Positions 9,184 through 19,288 of a stretch of DNA of 27,500 bases are shown here, one piece after another. Made by a program: the position numbers and the translations under genes. The DNA comes from Glandiceps talaboti. Its lineage: Eukaryota; Hemichordata; Enteropneusta; Spengelidae. The notes beneath the pieces are model-generated. The model had not been told where the DNA came from and did no database searches. It saw only the letters and a list, made by a program, of their open reading frames with translations. The DNA lies in the NCBI RefSeq assembly GCF_964340395.1, contig NC_135555.1:25917725-25945224 (forward strand), read 5' to 3'. Position 1 is the first letter of the stretch. Each line of letters opens with the position of its first letter.

Positions 9184-9285
9184 GATTCGATTGGTCTAGT
9201 TCTAAACTGGTACAGTGTATTACGTATTAATGAAGTTTTAATACGTAATACACTGTATCAGTTTAGAACTAGACTAGTTTCGATC
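9184..9285. mobile_element. Near-perfect intronic hairpin (fold-back element 3)
   Basis: Arms of about 47-49 bp (9184-9230 and 9237-9285) have a 6-bp loop TGAAGT. The inner 38 bp, including CAGTGTATTACGTATTAA and its complement, has a single mismatch. It lies in the sense orientation within the intron between exons 6 and 7. Confidence 0.9.
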
Positions 9286-9606
9286 ACATCTCCTACAAAA
9301 AAGGAGAGATTACAAGGTGTATGTAAGACGTACAACATTGTTTACGTTTATTAGGTACATTTTGAACTTAATGAGATTGATTCATATGCCTAGGCCATTG
9401 TCAATTGTACCCCTTTAATTTATCCTTAGTGAATTGACATAGACTTATTGATATAGGAGTTCCTGACCATAACTTGGTACACTTTGAATCAAAATGTTAG
9501 ACCGATAAAAAGTTATTAAGTAAATTTTAATGGAATCATCCACGAATGTTTAAGACGTTAAAGCATGTGTCATTGAAGCCTTAGTTTCAATATCTATTTT
9601 GCATTT
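9286..9606. other. Intronic stretch, nothing recognised
   Basis: AT-rich intron without coding signal or obvious repeats. Confidence 0.5.
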
Positions 9607-9645
<39 letters not shown>

Positions 9646-9673
9646 GGTGTTGTTGTTGATGGTGGTGGTGGTG
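9607..9673 (+). repeat. (TTG)n and (GGT)n microsatellite before exon 7
   Basis: A TTG run of about 13-16 units passes into GTT/GGT triplets ending about 12 bp before the exon-7 acceptor. Part of the acceptor's upstream tract is therefore microsatellite. Confidence 0.95.
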
Positions 9674-9684
9674 ATTATTGCTAG

Positions 9685-9791
9685 ATCTTGTACAAAGCAT
9701 TGGTAACGTTATCAAGGTTGGACAAGATGTGCCCAAAACACAGGGAAGCGATTCTGGACATCAGCTAGAAGATGACCTTGAACACGACGAG
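9685..9791 (+). CDS. Polycystin-1/REJ family exon 7
   Basis: Acceptor ATTGCTAG ends at 9684; donor GACGAG|GTAATG. Phase 1 in, 0 out. It encodes DLVQSIGNVIKVGQDVPKTQ and an acidic end LEDDLEHDE. It joins exon 8 in frame (HDE|VKKVTNQALDAAH). Confidence 0.87.
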
Positions 9792-10008
9792 GTAATGAAA
9801 GTTTATAAGAAATGTGACTTTTCCTTTTACGGTCCCCGTATTATTGCCAGTGTGAGAAATTATGAAGTGTAATAAGCATAATGTTTGCTTTCAATTGTCA
9901 TGATTAAACTTTCAGAGGGTTGGTATTCCAAACCTTGGAAATTATCATAAATATCGTGTCGTTGACTATACGTTGTTAACCCGATAAATGTACATAATGA
10001 TATACACA

Positions 10009-12001
10009 CTACTGTCAACATGCATCCACATATATGAACCACATTTAGTGTCAACATGTACATGTATATGGACCACATTAGTGTCAACATGTATATGTAT
10101 ATGGTCCACATTAGTGTCAACATGTACATGTATATGGACCACATTAGTGTCAACATGTACATGTATATGGACCACATTAGTGTCAACATGTACATGTATA
10201 TGGTCCACATTAGTGTCAACATGCATCCATATATGTGAACAACATTTAGTGTCATCATGTACATGTATATGGTCCACATTAGTGTCAACATGCATCCATA
10301 TATGTGAACCACATTTAGTGTCAACATGTAAATGTATATCGTCCACATTAGTGTCAACATGCATCCATATATGTGAACAACATTTAGTGTCAACATGTAC
10401 ATGTATATGGTCCACATTCGTGTCAACATGTACATGTATATGGTCCACATTAGTGTCAACATGCATCCATATATGTGAACAACATTTAGTGTCAACATGT
10501 ACATGTATATGGACCACATTAGTGTCAACATGTACATGTATATGGTCCACATTAGTGTCAACATGCATCCATATATGTGAACAACATTTAGTGTCAACAT
10601 GTACATGTATATGGTCCACATTTAGTGTCAACATGTACATGTATATGGTCCACATTTAGTGTCAACATGTACATGTATATGGACCACATTAGTGTCAACA
10701 TGTACATGTATATGGTCCACATTAGTGTCAACATGTACATGTATATGGTCCACATTAGTGTCAACGTGTACATGTATATGGACCACATTAGTGTCAACAT
10801 GCATCCATATATGTGAACAACATTTAGTGTCAACATGTACATGTATATGGACCACATTAGTGTCAACATGTATACATGTATATGGTCCACATTAATGACA
10901 ACATGTACATGTATATGGTCCACATTTAGTGTCAACATGTACATGTATATGGTCCACATTTAGTGTCAACATGTACATGTATATGGTCCACATTAATGAC
11001 AACATGTATACATGTATATGGTCCACATTTAGTGTCAACATGTACATGTATATGGTCCACATTTAGTGTCAACATGTACATGTATATGGTCCACATTAGT
11101 GTCAACATGCATCCATATATGTGAACAACATTTAGTGTCAACATGTACATGTATATGGTCCACATTTAGTGTCAACATGTACATGTATATGGTCCACATT
11201 TAGTGTCAACATGTACATGTATATGGACCACATTAATGACAACATGTACATGTATATGGTCCACATTTAGTGTCAACATGTATACATGTATATGGTCCAC
11301 ATTTAGTGTCAACATGTACATGTATATGGTCCACATTTAGTGTCAACATGTATACATGTATATGGTCCACATTAGTGTCAACATGTACATGTATATGGAC
11401 CACATTAGTGTCAACATGCATCCATATATGTGAACAACATTTAGTGTCAACATGTACATGTATATGGACCACATTAGTGTCAACATGTATACATGTATAT
11501 GGTCCACATTAATGTCAACATGTACATGTATATGGTCCACATTTAGTGTCAACATGTACATGTATATGGACCACATTAATGACAACATGTACATGTATAT
11601 GGTCCACATTAGTGTCAACATGTATACATGTATATGGTCCACATTAGTGTCAATATGTACATGTATATGGTCCACATTAGTGTCAACATGTACATGTATA
11701 TGGTCCACACTTAGTGTCAACATGCATCCATATATGTGAACAACATTTAGTGTCAACATGTACATGTATATGGTCCACATTTAGTGTCAACATGTACATG
11801 TATATGGTCCACATTAATGTCAATATGTACGTGTATATATGGTCCACATTAGTGTCAATATGTACAAGTCATGTATATGGCCCACATTAGTGTCAACATG
11901 TACATGTATATGGTCCACATTAGTGTCAATATGTACATGTATATGGTCCACATTAGTGTCAATATGTACGTGTATATGGTCCACATTAATATCAACATGC
12001 A
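10009..12001 (+). repeat. 2-kb minisatellite with two interspersed unit types
   Basis: About 58 units of 33-36 bp. The major type contains GTCAACATGTACATGTATAT followed by GG(T/A)CCACATTA. A minor type replaces the middle with GCATCCATATATGTGAACAA. Unit lengths vary by 1-3 bp (TTAGTG, TATACATG variants). Open frames of up to about 250 codons on both strands follow from the 33-bp period and are not genes. Confidence 0.96.
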
Positions 12002-12096
12002 TGTAAGAAGCTGATTATGATCGTCAATAGCAAGGATTTCAAAAGCAAATAAATTATAACTGTGTTTTATTTTCTCATATATAATTAATACATAAG

Positions 12097-12336
12097 GTGA
12101 AGAAAGTCACGAACCAGGCGTTGGACGCAGCTCATGCAGCGGCCATGTTGGCCGTTAAGGACAGACTAGTCGGTCAAGAAGGAATAGTTATGGATTCGAA
12201 AACCTTAAATTTGCAAGTTTTACGAGACATACCTTTAAGTCTTGCTCGTAAATCTTTAGACACTCCCCGGGGAAACTTCAAGTTGCCGACAATGGAGAGT
12301 TTGCCAGAAATTGAAGAGGGTTATTTGAATATAGAG
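12097..12336 (+). CDS. Polycystin-1/REJ family exon 8 (GAIN-like region)
   Basis: Acceptor ATACATAAG ends at 12096; donor ATAGAG|GTAAGG. 80 codons, phase 0/0. It includes TNQALDAAHAAAMLAVKDRL, then LVGQEGIVMDSKTLNLQV and LPTMESLPEIEEGYLNIE. A helix followed by 'ii.s..l.l.v' strands is the pattern of the N-terminal part of GAIN-like regions upstream of GPS in polycystin-1 proteins. Confidence 0.9.
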
Positions 12337-12355
12337 GTAAGGAGAGGTAACGTAA

Positions 12356-12356
<1 letters not shown>

Positions 12357-12428
<72 letters not shown>

Positions 12429-12545
12429 GACCTGCTATGAATAGAAAGATCGAAAAACACTTAGTTTGGTTGGATGGTTGTTTGGTCGGTCGGTCGGTCG
12501 GTCGGTCGATTGATCGATCGACTGACTGACTGACTGACTGACTGG
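12357..12545 (+). repeat. (CA)n, (GGTC)n and (GACT)n microsatellites
   Basis: A (CA)n run at 12357-12425 starts 20 bp after the exon-8 donor. (GGTC)n at about 12486-12508 and (GACT)n at about 12520-12545 follow in the same intron. Confidence 0.95.
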
Positions 12546-12858
12546 CTGACTAGCTCATCTGACTAACTGACAAAGTGAAAACCCAGCAAAGTACAAACTT
12601 TTAATATGTTAATTTTGACACTGATTGTGCATTTTCTTATAACAGCAATAACAAATACCCCTTTAGGACCGCTTGCGTATTTCTTCTTACGCTAAATGCA
12701 AATGCTAACCATAAAGGTTTGTTTTTGTCATTCCTCTAAGAAAATCCAATATTGTCTTACGATTTCCTCAGCTGAAAGGTGGTGGTCTTCTTAACATACA
12801 TCTAGAGATTTCACTGTTTGATAAATCAAGTCACTAGTGGTTGTCTTTGTTGTTACAG

Positions 12859-13363
12859 GTTGCTGAACTTACTGATAACTATTTTAGTTGGGATGCGAGT
12901 GCAAAATCAGTGGCATCCCCTGTAGTTGGTCTTTCATTTACCGATATCCATGGTGATGAAATAGCCGTGTCAGACACTGAAGGATGGTATGAGGTCACAT
13001 TCAACTCATCCTCGTTCACATATTTCGATGAAATTGAAGGAGAGTATGCACCAGCCTCTGAGGCAGACGACGGGTTTTATTACTTGAACATCACCGTGGA
13101 GAGGGCGAATAGCTCTGTCAGCTTATATATACGTCCTCATGATGAACGGGTAATGTACCAAGCCTATATCAAATATGCAGATTTTCCATCAGATTATGAC
13201 GCTGATCTCGCTACAACGATCCCCCATGACCTTGTAAATTTCACTAAAGATGAAATAGAAGAACTAGATGATGAACAGATCGATGAACTTCGACATACAT
13301 TTTTCTTACCGAGTGAATACGTCACTATGGCTGGTGATTACTTTCTGGCCTTACGTGCGCAAG
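12859..13363 (+). CDS. Polycystin-1/REJ family exon 9 (GAIN-like region)
   Basis: Acceptor GTTGTTACAG ends at 12858; donor GCAAG|GTAATT. 168 codons plus one base; phase 0 in, 1 out. It encodes beta-rich sequence such as VVGLSFTDIHGDEIAV, FYYLNITVERANSSVSLYI and RPHDERVMYQAYIKYADFP, then an acidic helix (FTKDEIEELDDEQIDELR) and FLPSEYVTMAGDYFLALRAQ. 'LxIxP.DE...Y..YIKY...P' and the '(L)P.....GDY.LALR' ending match the pre-GPS region of PKD1-family proteins. Several N-glycosylation sequons fit an extracellular location. Confidence 0.92.
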
Positions 13364-13997
13364 GTAATTACTGATTAATGAGGGTTGTATTATAAGCTGT
13401 GAGGTGCATTGCGTTATCTGTAGATTGGTGTGTAGCTTTACAAATAACACGGTAAGAAAATGTTATAAATTTATATTTTACGGTACGGACCGTAAAGTTA
13501 GTGCTGGGTCTCCATTGACCAGTACACGTTGAATTTGCACACAAACGTAATCATACACAAGACACCGTAGGAAGTGAGGCAAGTCAAACTAACATGGATT
13601 GGGATTGAAAACCAAAAGTGCACGCAAGATCTATATTTAAAGCTGTTTATCCTACAGATAAAATCGACCACGAATTGACAGGTGTAACGTATTTTTATGT
13701 AAGTAACTTAACAATTATAAAAAATCTGTGTGACCAAACCCTTAACAAGATTAGAGTTCGCTATATCTTTCACCGACCGAGGCCCGATATTCCGTACTGA
13801 GAGTGAGGGGGCGCGACAGGGGGCGCGACAGCAACGATCTTCAAATTAAAGAAATCCCTAAGTCAACGGAAGATCATGTAATCACGGACCCAGTTGAGTC
13901 CAAAAGCTCATGAATTAATATGATATTTTTATCCGAAGCTATCATGTACAAACTTTATTACTGAAAATATGTTTGAAAATTTTCCTCTTTTTAATAG
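13364..13997. other. Intron between exons 9 and 10
   Basis: No exon was recognised. The only notable item is a 12-bp tandem duplication GGGGGCGCGACA at about 13807-13830. Confidence 0.6.
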
Positions 13998-14344
13998 CAA
14001 ACAATATCACCAAAAATTCTGAAGAAAGTGGAAATTCAGACCCAACAGATATATACCCTGGCAATAATACGACGAACTCGAATTCAGAAAACGTTAGCAC
14101 GATAGCTACAAGCCTAATAACTACTACTATGAAAACAACTCTGTTGACAAGCTCGTATGGTGAGACAACTAACACTACTAGTTACATTTCATCACAACAT
14201 ACAACTAATGAATCGTTGCAACCATCAGTATCCCCAAGTTACCAAATATCCAATGTTTCCCACAACTATACAATAACCATATTTTCATATGGGTGTCGAT
14301 ATTGGGATGAGAAGAGTCAAAAATGGCTGGATAAAGATTGCAAG
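13998..14344 (+). CDS. Polycystin-1/REJ family exon 10 (stalk and first half of GPS)
   Basis: Acceptor TTTTAATAG ends at 13997; donor TGCAAG|GTGAGT. Phase 1 in, 0 out. The first ~85 residues are Ser/Thr/Asn-rich with many N-glycosylation sequons (NNTT, NVST, NTTS), suggesting a heavily glycosylated stalk. The exon then turns to NYTITIFSYGCRYWDEKSQK and ends WLDKDCK, the first half of a GPS motif (C.xWD...W...C). The motif is completed in exon 11. Cleavage in this family separates an extracellular fragment from a membrane fragment. Confidence 0.94.
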
Positions 14345-14694
14345 GTGAGTACACATACACACATGAATTAACATAGAACTTTACATATGACAGTTCACCA
14401 TTTTGTCTCAGGGACTGACTACGACAAATTCAGTGGCATTCCATACAGCCAGATAATCCAGAGTGCTAAACATTCCATTTTTGTCAACTGTTTACATGTA
14501 GTTTGAAATACATATATTTTGATAATTTCGTAGGATAAACTGTTGTTGTAGAGTGGCTCTTTGAAGTCACTTGCCAACGTTGCCAACATACGGGTATCAA
14601 TTTGACCAGTACAGGTGTTAGGTAGGAGTGTTCAATCTCGTGTTTCATATTTCACGTTTAATTATACGCATGCTGGGGTTATTTCTTCTATTAG

Positions 14695-14919
14695 GTAAGC
14701 CCCCTATCGAACACAAAGTTCAGTCGATGTCTGTGCAACCACTTAACATCGTTTGCATCGGATTTCTTCGTACCACCAAACACCATCAAGTTCAAAGACT
14801 TAAGTTTTACTGACTTTAAGGACAACTTTGAAGTTCTGGTCTTTGTCTTATCCTTATTGTTGGTGTATGTGTTACTGATTCTATGGGCTCGTCGTGCTGA
14901 CCAACGAGACCTAGTAAAG
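14695..14919 (+). CDS. Polycystin-1/REJ family exon 11 (GPS cleavage site, first TM)
   Basis: Acceptor TTCTATTAG ends at 14694; donor GTAAAG|GTGAGA. 75 codons, phase 0/0. It reads VSPLSNTKFSRCLCNHLTSF, the second half of the GPS: CxCNHL followed by T, the HL-S/T autoproteolysis site. It then gives FVPPNTIKFKDLSFTDF, the short Stachel-like segment, followed by TM1 (VLVFVLSLLLVYVLLILW) and a basic cytosolic start ARRADQRDLVK. The frame differs from the longest open frame here; the cysteine pattern and phase decide it. All GPS residues I expect are present, so cleavage is predicted to be possible. Confidence 0.95.
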
Positions 14920-15381
14920 GTGAGATATGGATTTTCTTTTGAAAGCGATCGACATACTCTATAAATAGAATCATGACAGTCATTGTCCTATTTATGTAAA
15001 TACTAAGCAAGTTCATACAGAAGGTCTTAAGCATAAAGTTTACTGTTGCAAAGCCTGACATAACACTTATTGTCATGAAACTATGCATGAAGTGGATATC
15101 ATAATAAATCCAGGTATAAAGTTCAATGTCGTAAAAGAAGTTAAGTTAACGTTAAATGTCGCAAACAAGACAATTTTGGTTTTTGTGGCAACTGTCGAAC
15201 GGAAAACTGGAAAATACTATAGTCTGCAAGTGTGCTAACAATTGGGGTTAATATAAAACTATCGAATAATAACGTGCAAGATGCAAGGCGTAAGTTCCGT
15301 AAAACCTGACAGCAAATGGACTATGACCACTTCTCTAGCCTCAGAGCTGAGTTCAAGTCAATGCACCATTTTTCTTCGTAG
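14920..15381. other. Intron between exons 11 and 12
   Basis: AT-rich intron; no exon or repeat recognised. Confidence 0.6.
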
Positions 15382-15552
15382 TGGGCTGTATTGCCATTGG
15401 TGGATAACAATGAAGAAGAATGTTATCTGTATGAAATCACAGTTGTGACTGGTATACACAGTGAATCAGCCACCAAGTCTAAAATACGATTTCAAGTATA
15501 TGGTGAAGATGGAGATACTGAAGTGCGATTACTACACGATGGACAAAGAGAG
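15382..15552 (+). CDS. Polycystin-1/REJ family exon 12 (PLAT domain, N-terminal part)
   Basis: Acceptor TTCTTCGTAG ends at 15381; donor GAGAG|GTATAC. 57 codons, phase 0/0. It encodes CYLYEITVVTGIHSESATKS then KIRFQVYGEDGDTEVRLLHD, an unmistakable PLAT/LH2 start (YEITVxTG...GxGxxxxVxxxxYGEDG). PLAT domains of polycystin-1 proteins lie in the first cytosolic loop and bind lipids or proteins. The last ~17 bases and the donor are the seed of the 39-bp array that follows. Reading past the donor meets an in-frame TAG within four codons. Confidence 0.94.
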
Positions 15553-16550
15553 GTATACTTATAGTAATTTATTCACGACGAACAAAGAGAGGTATGCTTA
15601 TATTAATTTATTCACGACGAACAAAGAGAGGTATGCTTATAGTAATTTATTCACGACGAACAAAGAGAGGTATGCTTATAGTAATTTATTCACGACGAAC
15701 AAAGAGAGGTATGCTTATAGTAATTTATTCACGACGAACAAAGAGAGGTATGCTTATAGTAATTTATTCACGACGAACAAAGAGAGGTATGCTTATAGTA
15801 ATTTATTCACGACGAACAAAGAGAGGTATGCTTATAGTACTTCATTCACGACGAACAAAGAGAGGTATGCTTACAGTAATTTATTCACGACGAACAAAGA
15901 GAGGTATGCTTATAGTAATTTATTCACGACGAACAAAGAGAGGTATGCTTATAGTAATTTATTCACGACGAACAAAGAGAGGTATGCTTATAGTAATTTA
16001 TTCACGACGAACAAAGAGAGGTATGCTTATAGTACTTCATTCACGACGAACAAAGAGAGGTATGCTTACAGTAATTTATTCACGATGAAGAAAGAGAGGT
16101 ATGCTTATAGTAATTTATTCACGACGAACAAAGAGAGGTATGCTTATAGTAATTTATTCACGACGAACAAAGAGAGGTATGCTTATAGTAATTTATTCAC
16201 GACGAACAAAGAGAGGTATGCGTATAGTAATTTATTCACGACGAACAAAGAGAGGTATGCTTATAGTAATTTATTCACGACGAACAAAGAGAGGTATGCT
16301 TATAGTAATTTATTCACGACGAACAAAGAGAGGTATGCTTATAGTACTTCATTCACGACGAACAAAGAGAGGTATGCTTACAGTAATTTATTCACGACGA
16401 ACAAAGAGAGGCATGCTTATAGTAATTTATTCACGACGAACAAAGAGAGGCATGCTTATAGTAATTTATTCACGACGAACAAAGAGAGAGGTATGCTTAT
16501 AGTAATTTATTCACGATGGAAAAAGAGAGATATGCATATAAATTTATTCG
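15536..16550 (+). repeat. 39-bp minisatellite derived from the exon-12 donor
   Basis: About 25-26 units with a core ACAAAGAGAGGTATGCTTAT followed by AGTAATTTATTCACGACGA. The first unit overlaps the end of exon 12 (ACAAAGAGAG|GTATAC). Most units are identical; a variant with AGTACTTCATTC recurs about every five to seven units (four times), suggesting higher-order duplication. The last unit is degenerate (GAGAGATATGC). A 406-codon open frame runs through the array because 39 is divisible by 3, but it is out of phase with the PLAT exon and is rejected as a gene. Confidence 0.96.
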
Positions 16551-16873
16551 AAAACAAACACAATCCGAGTATTGTTCAAGTTTGCCAAGGTTTGTCTTTT
16601 ATGTTTAATAGTATGTTACCTTATGTCCATGCACTGATTTTGTTTATATTGCGTGTATTCGAGCTTGGTTGTGGAGAGTAGGGTGAACCTGGCCTGGACA
16701 TGGTGTCTTTTGTACCTGCTGGGTATGAAAACCCTAAAAAGTGCAAGTGAACGCCACATCCATGGAAGCATAACTTTCATGGCACATCCAACGAGATTTA
16801 GTTTGTCTGTTATCTGTTATTCATTTCCACTATCACGTGACATTGACAGTTTCCATTTTGATTTGTCCTATAG

Positions 16874-17034
16874 TTATTCCTACGAGGCAGTGTTGATAGA
16901 TTCCTGATGTCTGTACCCAAGTCTTTAGGAGAGCTGCTATATATTCGTATCTGGCATGACAATTCAGGCAATGGTGATTACCAATCATGGTATCTTACGC
17001 AATTTGAAATGTTGGATTTACAGAACAATAAGAG
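16874..17034 (+). CDS. Polycystin-1/REJ family exon 13 (PLAT domain, C-terminal part)
   Basis: Acceptor TTTGTCCTATAG ends at 16873; donor AAGAG|GTTTGT. Phase 0 in, 2 out. It encodes LFLRGSVDRFLMSVPKSLGE then LLYIRIWHDNSGNGDYQSWY and LTQFEMLDLQNNKR. It completes the PLAT fold: F.RGSVDxFL...P.SLGEL..IRIWHDNSG....SWYL. The phase-2 end joins exon 20586 to give NNKRCYFLCDRWLAV, as in all polycystin-1 proteins. The exon end is part of a 32-bp tandem duplication. Confidence 0.94.
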
Positions 17035-17072
17035 GTTTGTATGTTGGATTTACAGAACAATAAGAGTTTTGT
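17009..17072 (+). repeat. 32-bp tandem duplication across the exon-13 donor
   Basis: Copy 1 (17009-17040) contains the last 26 bases of exon 13 and the donor GTTTGT. Copy 2 (17041-17072) is identical except for one base, which turns GAGGTTTGT into GAGTTTTGT and removes the donor GT. Confidence 0.97.
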
Positions 17073-17247
17073 CGGACATGCTCCACATTATAACATGTTT
17101 GACGCATTTTATAGAAACCTAGAACAGAATGTCACAAGATACGTAGCTGTTGTAATCTTGGTGCCTAGTACAGTTGTTCATGTTTTACGTTTATTTGTAT
17201 TTATGATACTAATATAATCCGATGTTGTTACCACAGGGTAATTCGTA

Positions 17248-17663
17248 TTGTATAATCGATATGTCATTTTTAGCTCAGATACATGTGTTGCCAACTTGTC
17301 TTTGGTGTTGATAGCTATTGACCAAATTCAAGTTGTAACTTCAGACGCACAGTCAATCTCAGAGGTACCAGAATCTCAGGATACGTATTCAGTGGATAAA
17401 CTCACAAGCACTCAAAATATTACTTTTGGTGAAGAAGGTGTATGCTTAAACCAACAATACGAGAGCTTTGGATTCGTTTTCCTTCACTTACAGCAGTTCA
17501 GACTAGATCGAAACAATTAGTTCTCCGTAGTATTCCTACTACGACGCAGATCAGTTACCGCAAGATCTCTCCCGTATTCGTAGGCCCTTTGCATACACCC
17601 TACATTCACATTTTATTCAAATTCAAAGCTTCATTCCGTATTACAAATATGGTTAGTAAATAA
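17248..17663 (+). other. Open stretch in intron 13, unassigned
   Basis: Two overlapping plus-strand frames stay open for about 415 bases (17248-17520 and 17442-17663). Peptides such as LVLIAIDQIQVVTSDAQS and RSIPTTTQISYRKISPVFV match no family I recognise. It is not needed by the polycystin gene, whose phase jumps from 17034 to 20586. It could be chance or the remnant of an element. Confidence 0.2.
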
Positions 17664-17844
17664 CATGTTTACAGTAAACTTCATTTTTTTTCCTTATATA
17701 GGAAGTGTTTGTGAACTACAGTTAATTTAATTCAGAGATAAACAGTTTTGGAAATACCCTTTTCTACTATAGTTGAATTCATTAAAAGTTGTGATTTATC
17801 ACTTGTAGTGACACTTGCAATATTCACTTAATTACAAGTAATAA

Positions 17845-17942
17845 CATGGCCTAGCTCGTATTACTATCTCATTACTCAATTAGACCTCACACGGTCGGGT
17901 ATCCTAGATACAATTTATAATACAATTATATACTTTGTAACA
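17845..17942 (+). repeat. Dispersed direct repeat, copy A
   Basis: About 98 bp starting ATGGCCTAGCTCGTATTACT and ending TACAATTATATACTTTGTAACAC (split here only as landmarks). It matches 19289-19398 in the same orientation with a 12-bp gap and a few substitutions. Confidence 0.85.
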
Positions 17943-18117
17943 CCACCCCCTTCTCCATAGTGTTTTGTCCCCAAAACAAGCAATTGAAATTGAAAAGAAT
18001 AATAAAGAGTAATAAAAGGTACAGAAAATGTTAACAATTTGAGTAAAATTCAAAATTCAAAGGCACTCGGTGTAAGGTAAAATGTGAATGAAGAATAGAA
18101 AAAGTCGATCAAGTATT

Positions 18118-18118
<1 letters not shown>

Positions 18119-18167
<49 letters not shown>
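18119..18167 (+). repeat. (TTG)n microsatellite
   Basis: About 16 uninterrupted TTG units. Confidence 0.97.
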
Positions 18168-18169
<2 letters not shown>

Positions 18170-18494
18170 CATAGAAAATGTGAAAGTGTCTCTAAATGTC
18201 GTAAGATGGTAAAAAGGTTTTCAAATTATCGTAAAATGATAAAATTCATTCTATAATGTTTAAAATCACACACAAAGTTTACTTATTTATCTTAATTATC
18301 TTAATTAATAAAAGTGCATTTGTCTATCTTATTAATCAATTTTATTCAATAAAATTGAATAATTAAATGGACTTCTACATTATGTCTTCAAAATCTGAAA
18401 TATCGCAGTAACTTCAAAACCACTCAAAAGTTATGAAAGTACGTATCATCATAATTCAAAACCTTAATAAAGAATGTCCAAGAGGCAATAAAAT

Positions 18495-19037
18495 CTAATC
18501 GTAAACCGAAGCTAGCGTGAGGGGCAAGGTTCCATGTCGAGAGAAGAAATACCATCTGCATTGTAGTACAGTCAGTTGGTTGGTTGGTTGACGCGAGGTG
18601 TCATTATCATTACTCGACTGTTTAGCATTACCACTATCCCTGATAAAAGTATGTGACAGTGCAGTTTCGTCTGGTATTCCTAGTATGCGGCTGTCTACTA
18701 CACTATTCTTTTTAAGAATGAGGTAATTATCAAAGGGGTTTTCATGAATGGAACAGTTACTTTTAGCAGTTACGACCTTACTACAATTACATTGCGTACG
18801 TCGTAGTAATACCATTTCAGGAGGCTGGCTTTGTGATCTATAGACGTAAACATTAGCTTTCGACAGTATTACATACCATTTCAAAATGTATATGTAATGA
18901 TGACAATTAAACCTAGGGCATCGCAGCAAGACACAGACCTTCAATAACATTTTCAACATAATTTGTAACCTGCACAGAGTCATGTGCTGACGTTGGCATT
19001 GGGAATGTAGGTTTAAACCAAGAAATTTGATGCGCAT
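18495..19037 (-). CDS. Unrecognised 180-codon open frame, hypothetical
   Basis: This is the longest open frame in the window that is neither a polycystin exon nor a tandem repeat. It starts MRIKFLGLNLHSQCQRQHM with a stop codon directly upstream. The first half is basic and hydrophobic (LLKVCVLLRCPRFNCHHYIY) and the second half polar (IPDETALSHTFIRDSGNAKQ). I see no domain, signal peptide or clear TATA/polyadenylation context. It lies in intron 13, antisense to the polycystin gene and between the two 98-bp direct repeats, so it might be part of an element, an exon of another gene, or chance. Confidence 0.22.
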   Translation of the reverse strand: MRIKFLGLNLHSQCQRQHMTLCRLQIMLKMLLKVCVLLRCPRFNCHHYIYILKWYVILSKANVYVYRSQSQPPEMVLLRRTQCNCSKVVTAKSNCSIHENPFDNYLILKKNSVVDSRILGIPDETALSHTFIRDSGNAKQSSNDNDTSRQPTNQLTVLQCRWYFFSRHGTLPLTLASVYD

Positions 19038-19288
19038 TCAATTTCCACATTAAATATAATATTAAGGCCAAGTCAAAAACATGATAAGAGCAAAGTTACC
19101 CAGCTCAGAGTGAAGAATAAAGTAGATATATCCTAGTGAACCGTCATTAAAATTGATTGAATTGTCATTACTACGTCGAGCTTTGTACAGCTGTTAGACC
19201 TTGTCATCTAGAGATACAGTTCCCAACAGGAATTTCCCGATTAAGTTTTAACAAGTTACTGACTAGTCGATTGCATCCGCGAATCACG

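Noticed and set aside
9860-11780. Several long overlapping open frames on both strands
   Set aside because: All lie in the 33-bp minisatellite and encode only its translated unit.
15461-16681. A 406-codon open frame made of a 13-residue repeat
   Set aside because: It follows from the 39-bp period. Its frame differs from the PLAT coding frame that uses the same DNA at its start, and it has no domain at either end.
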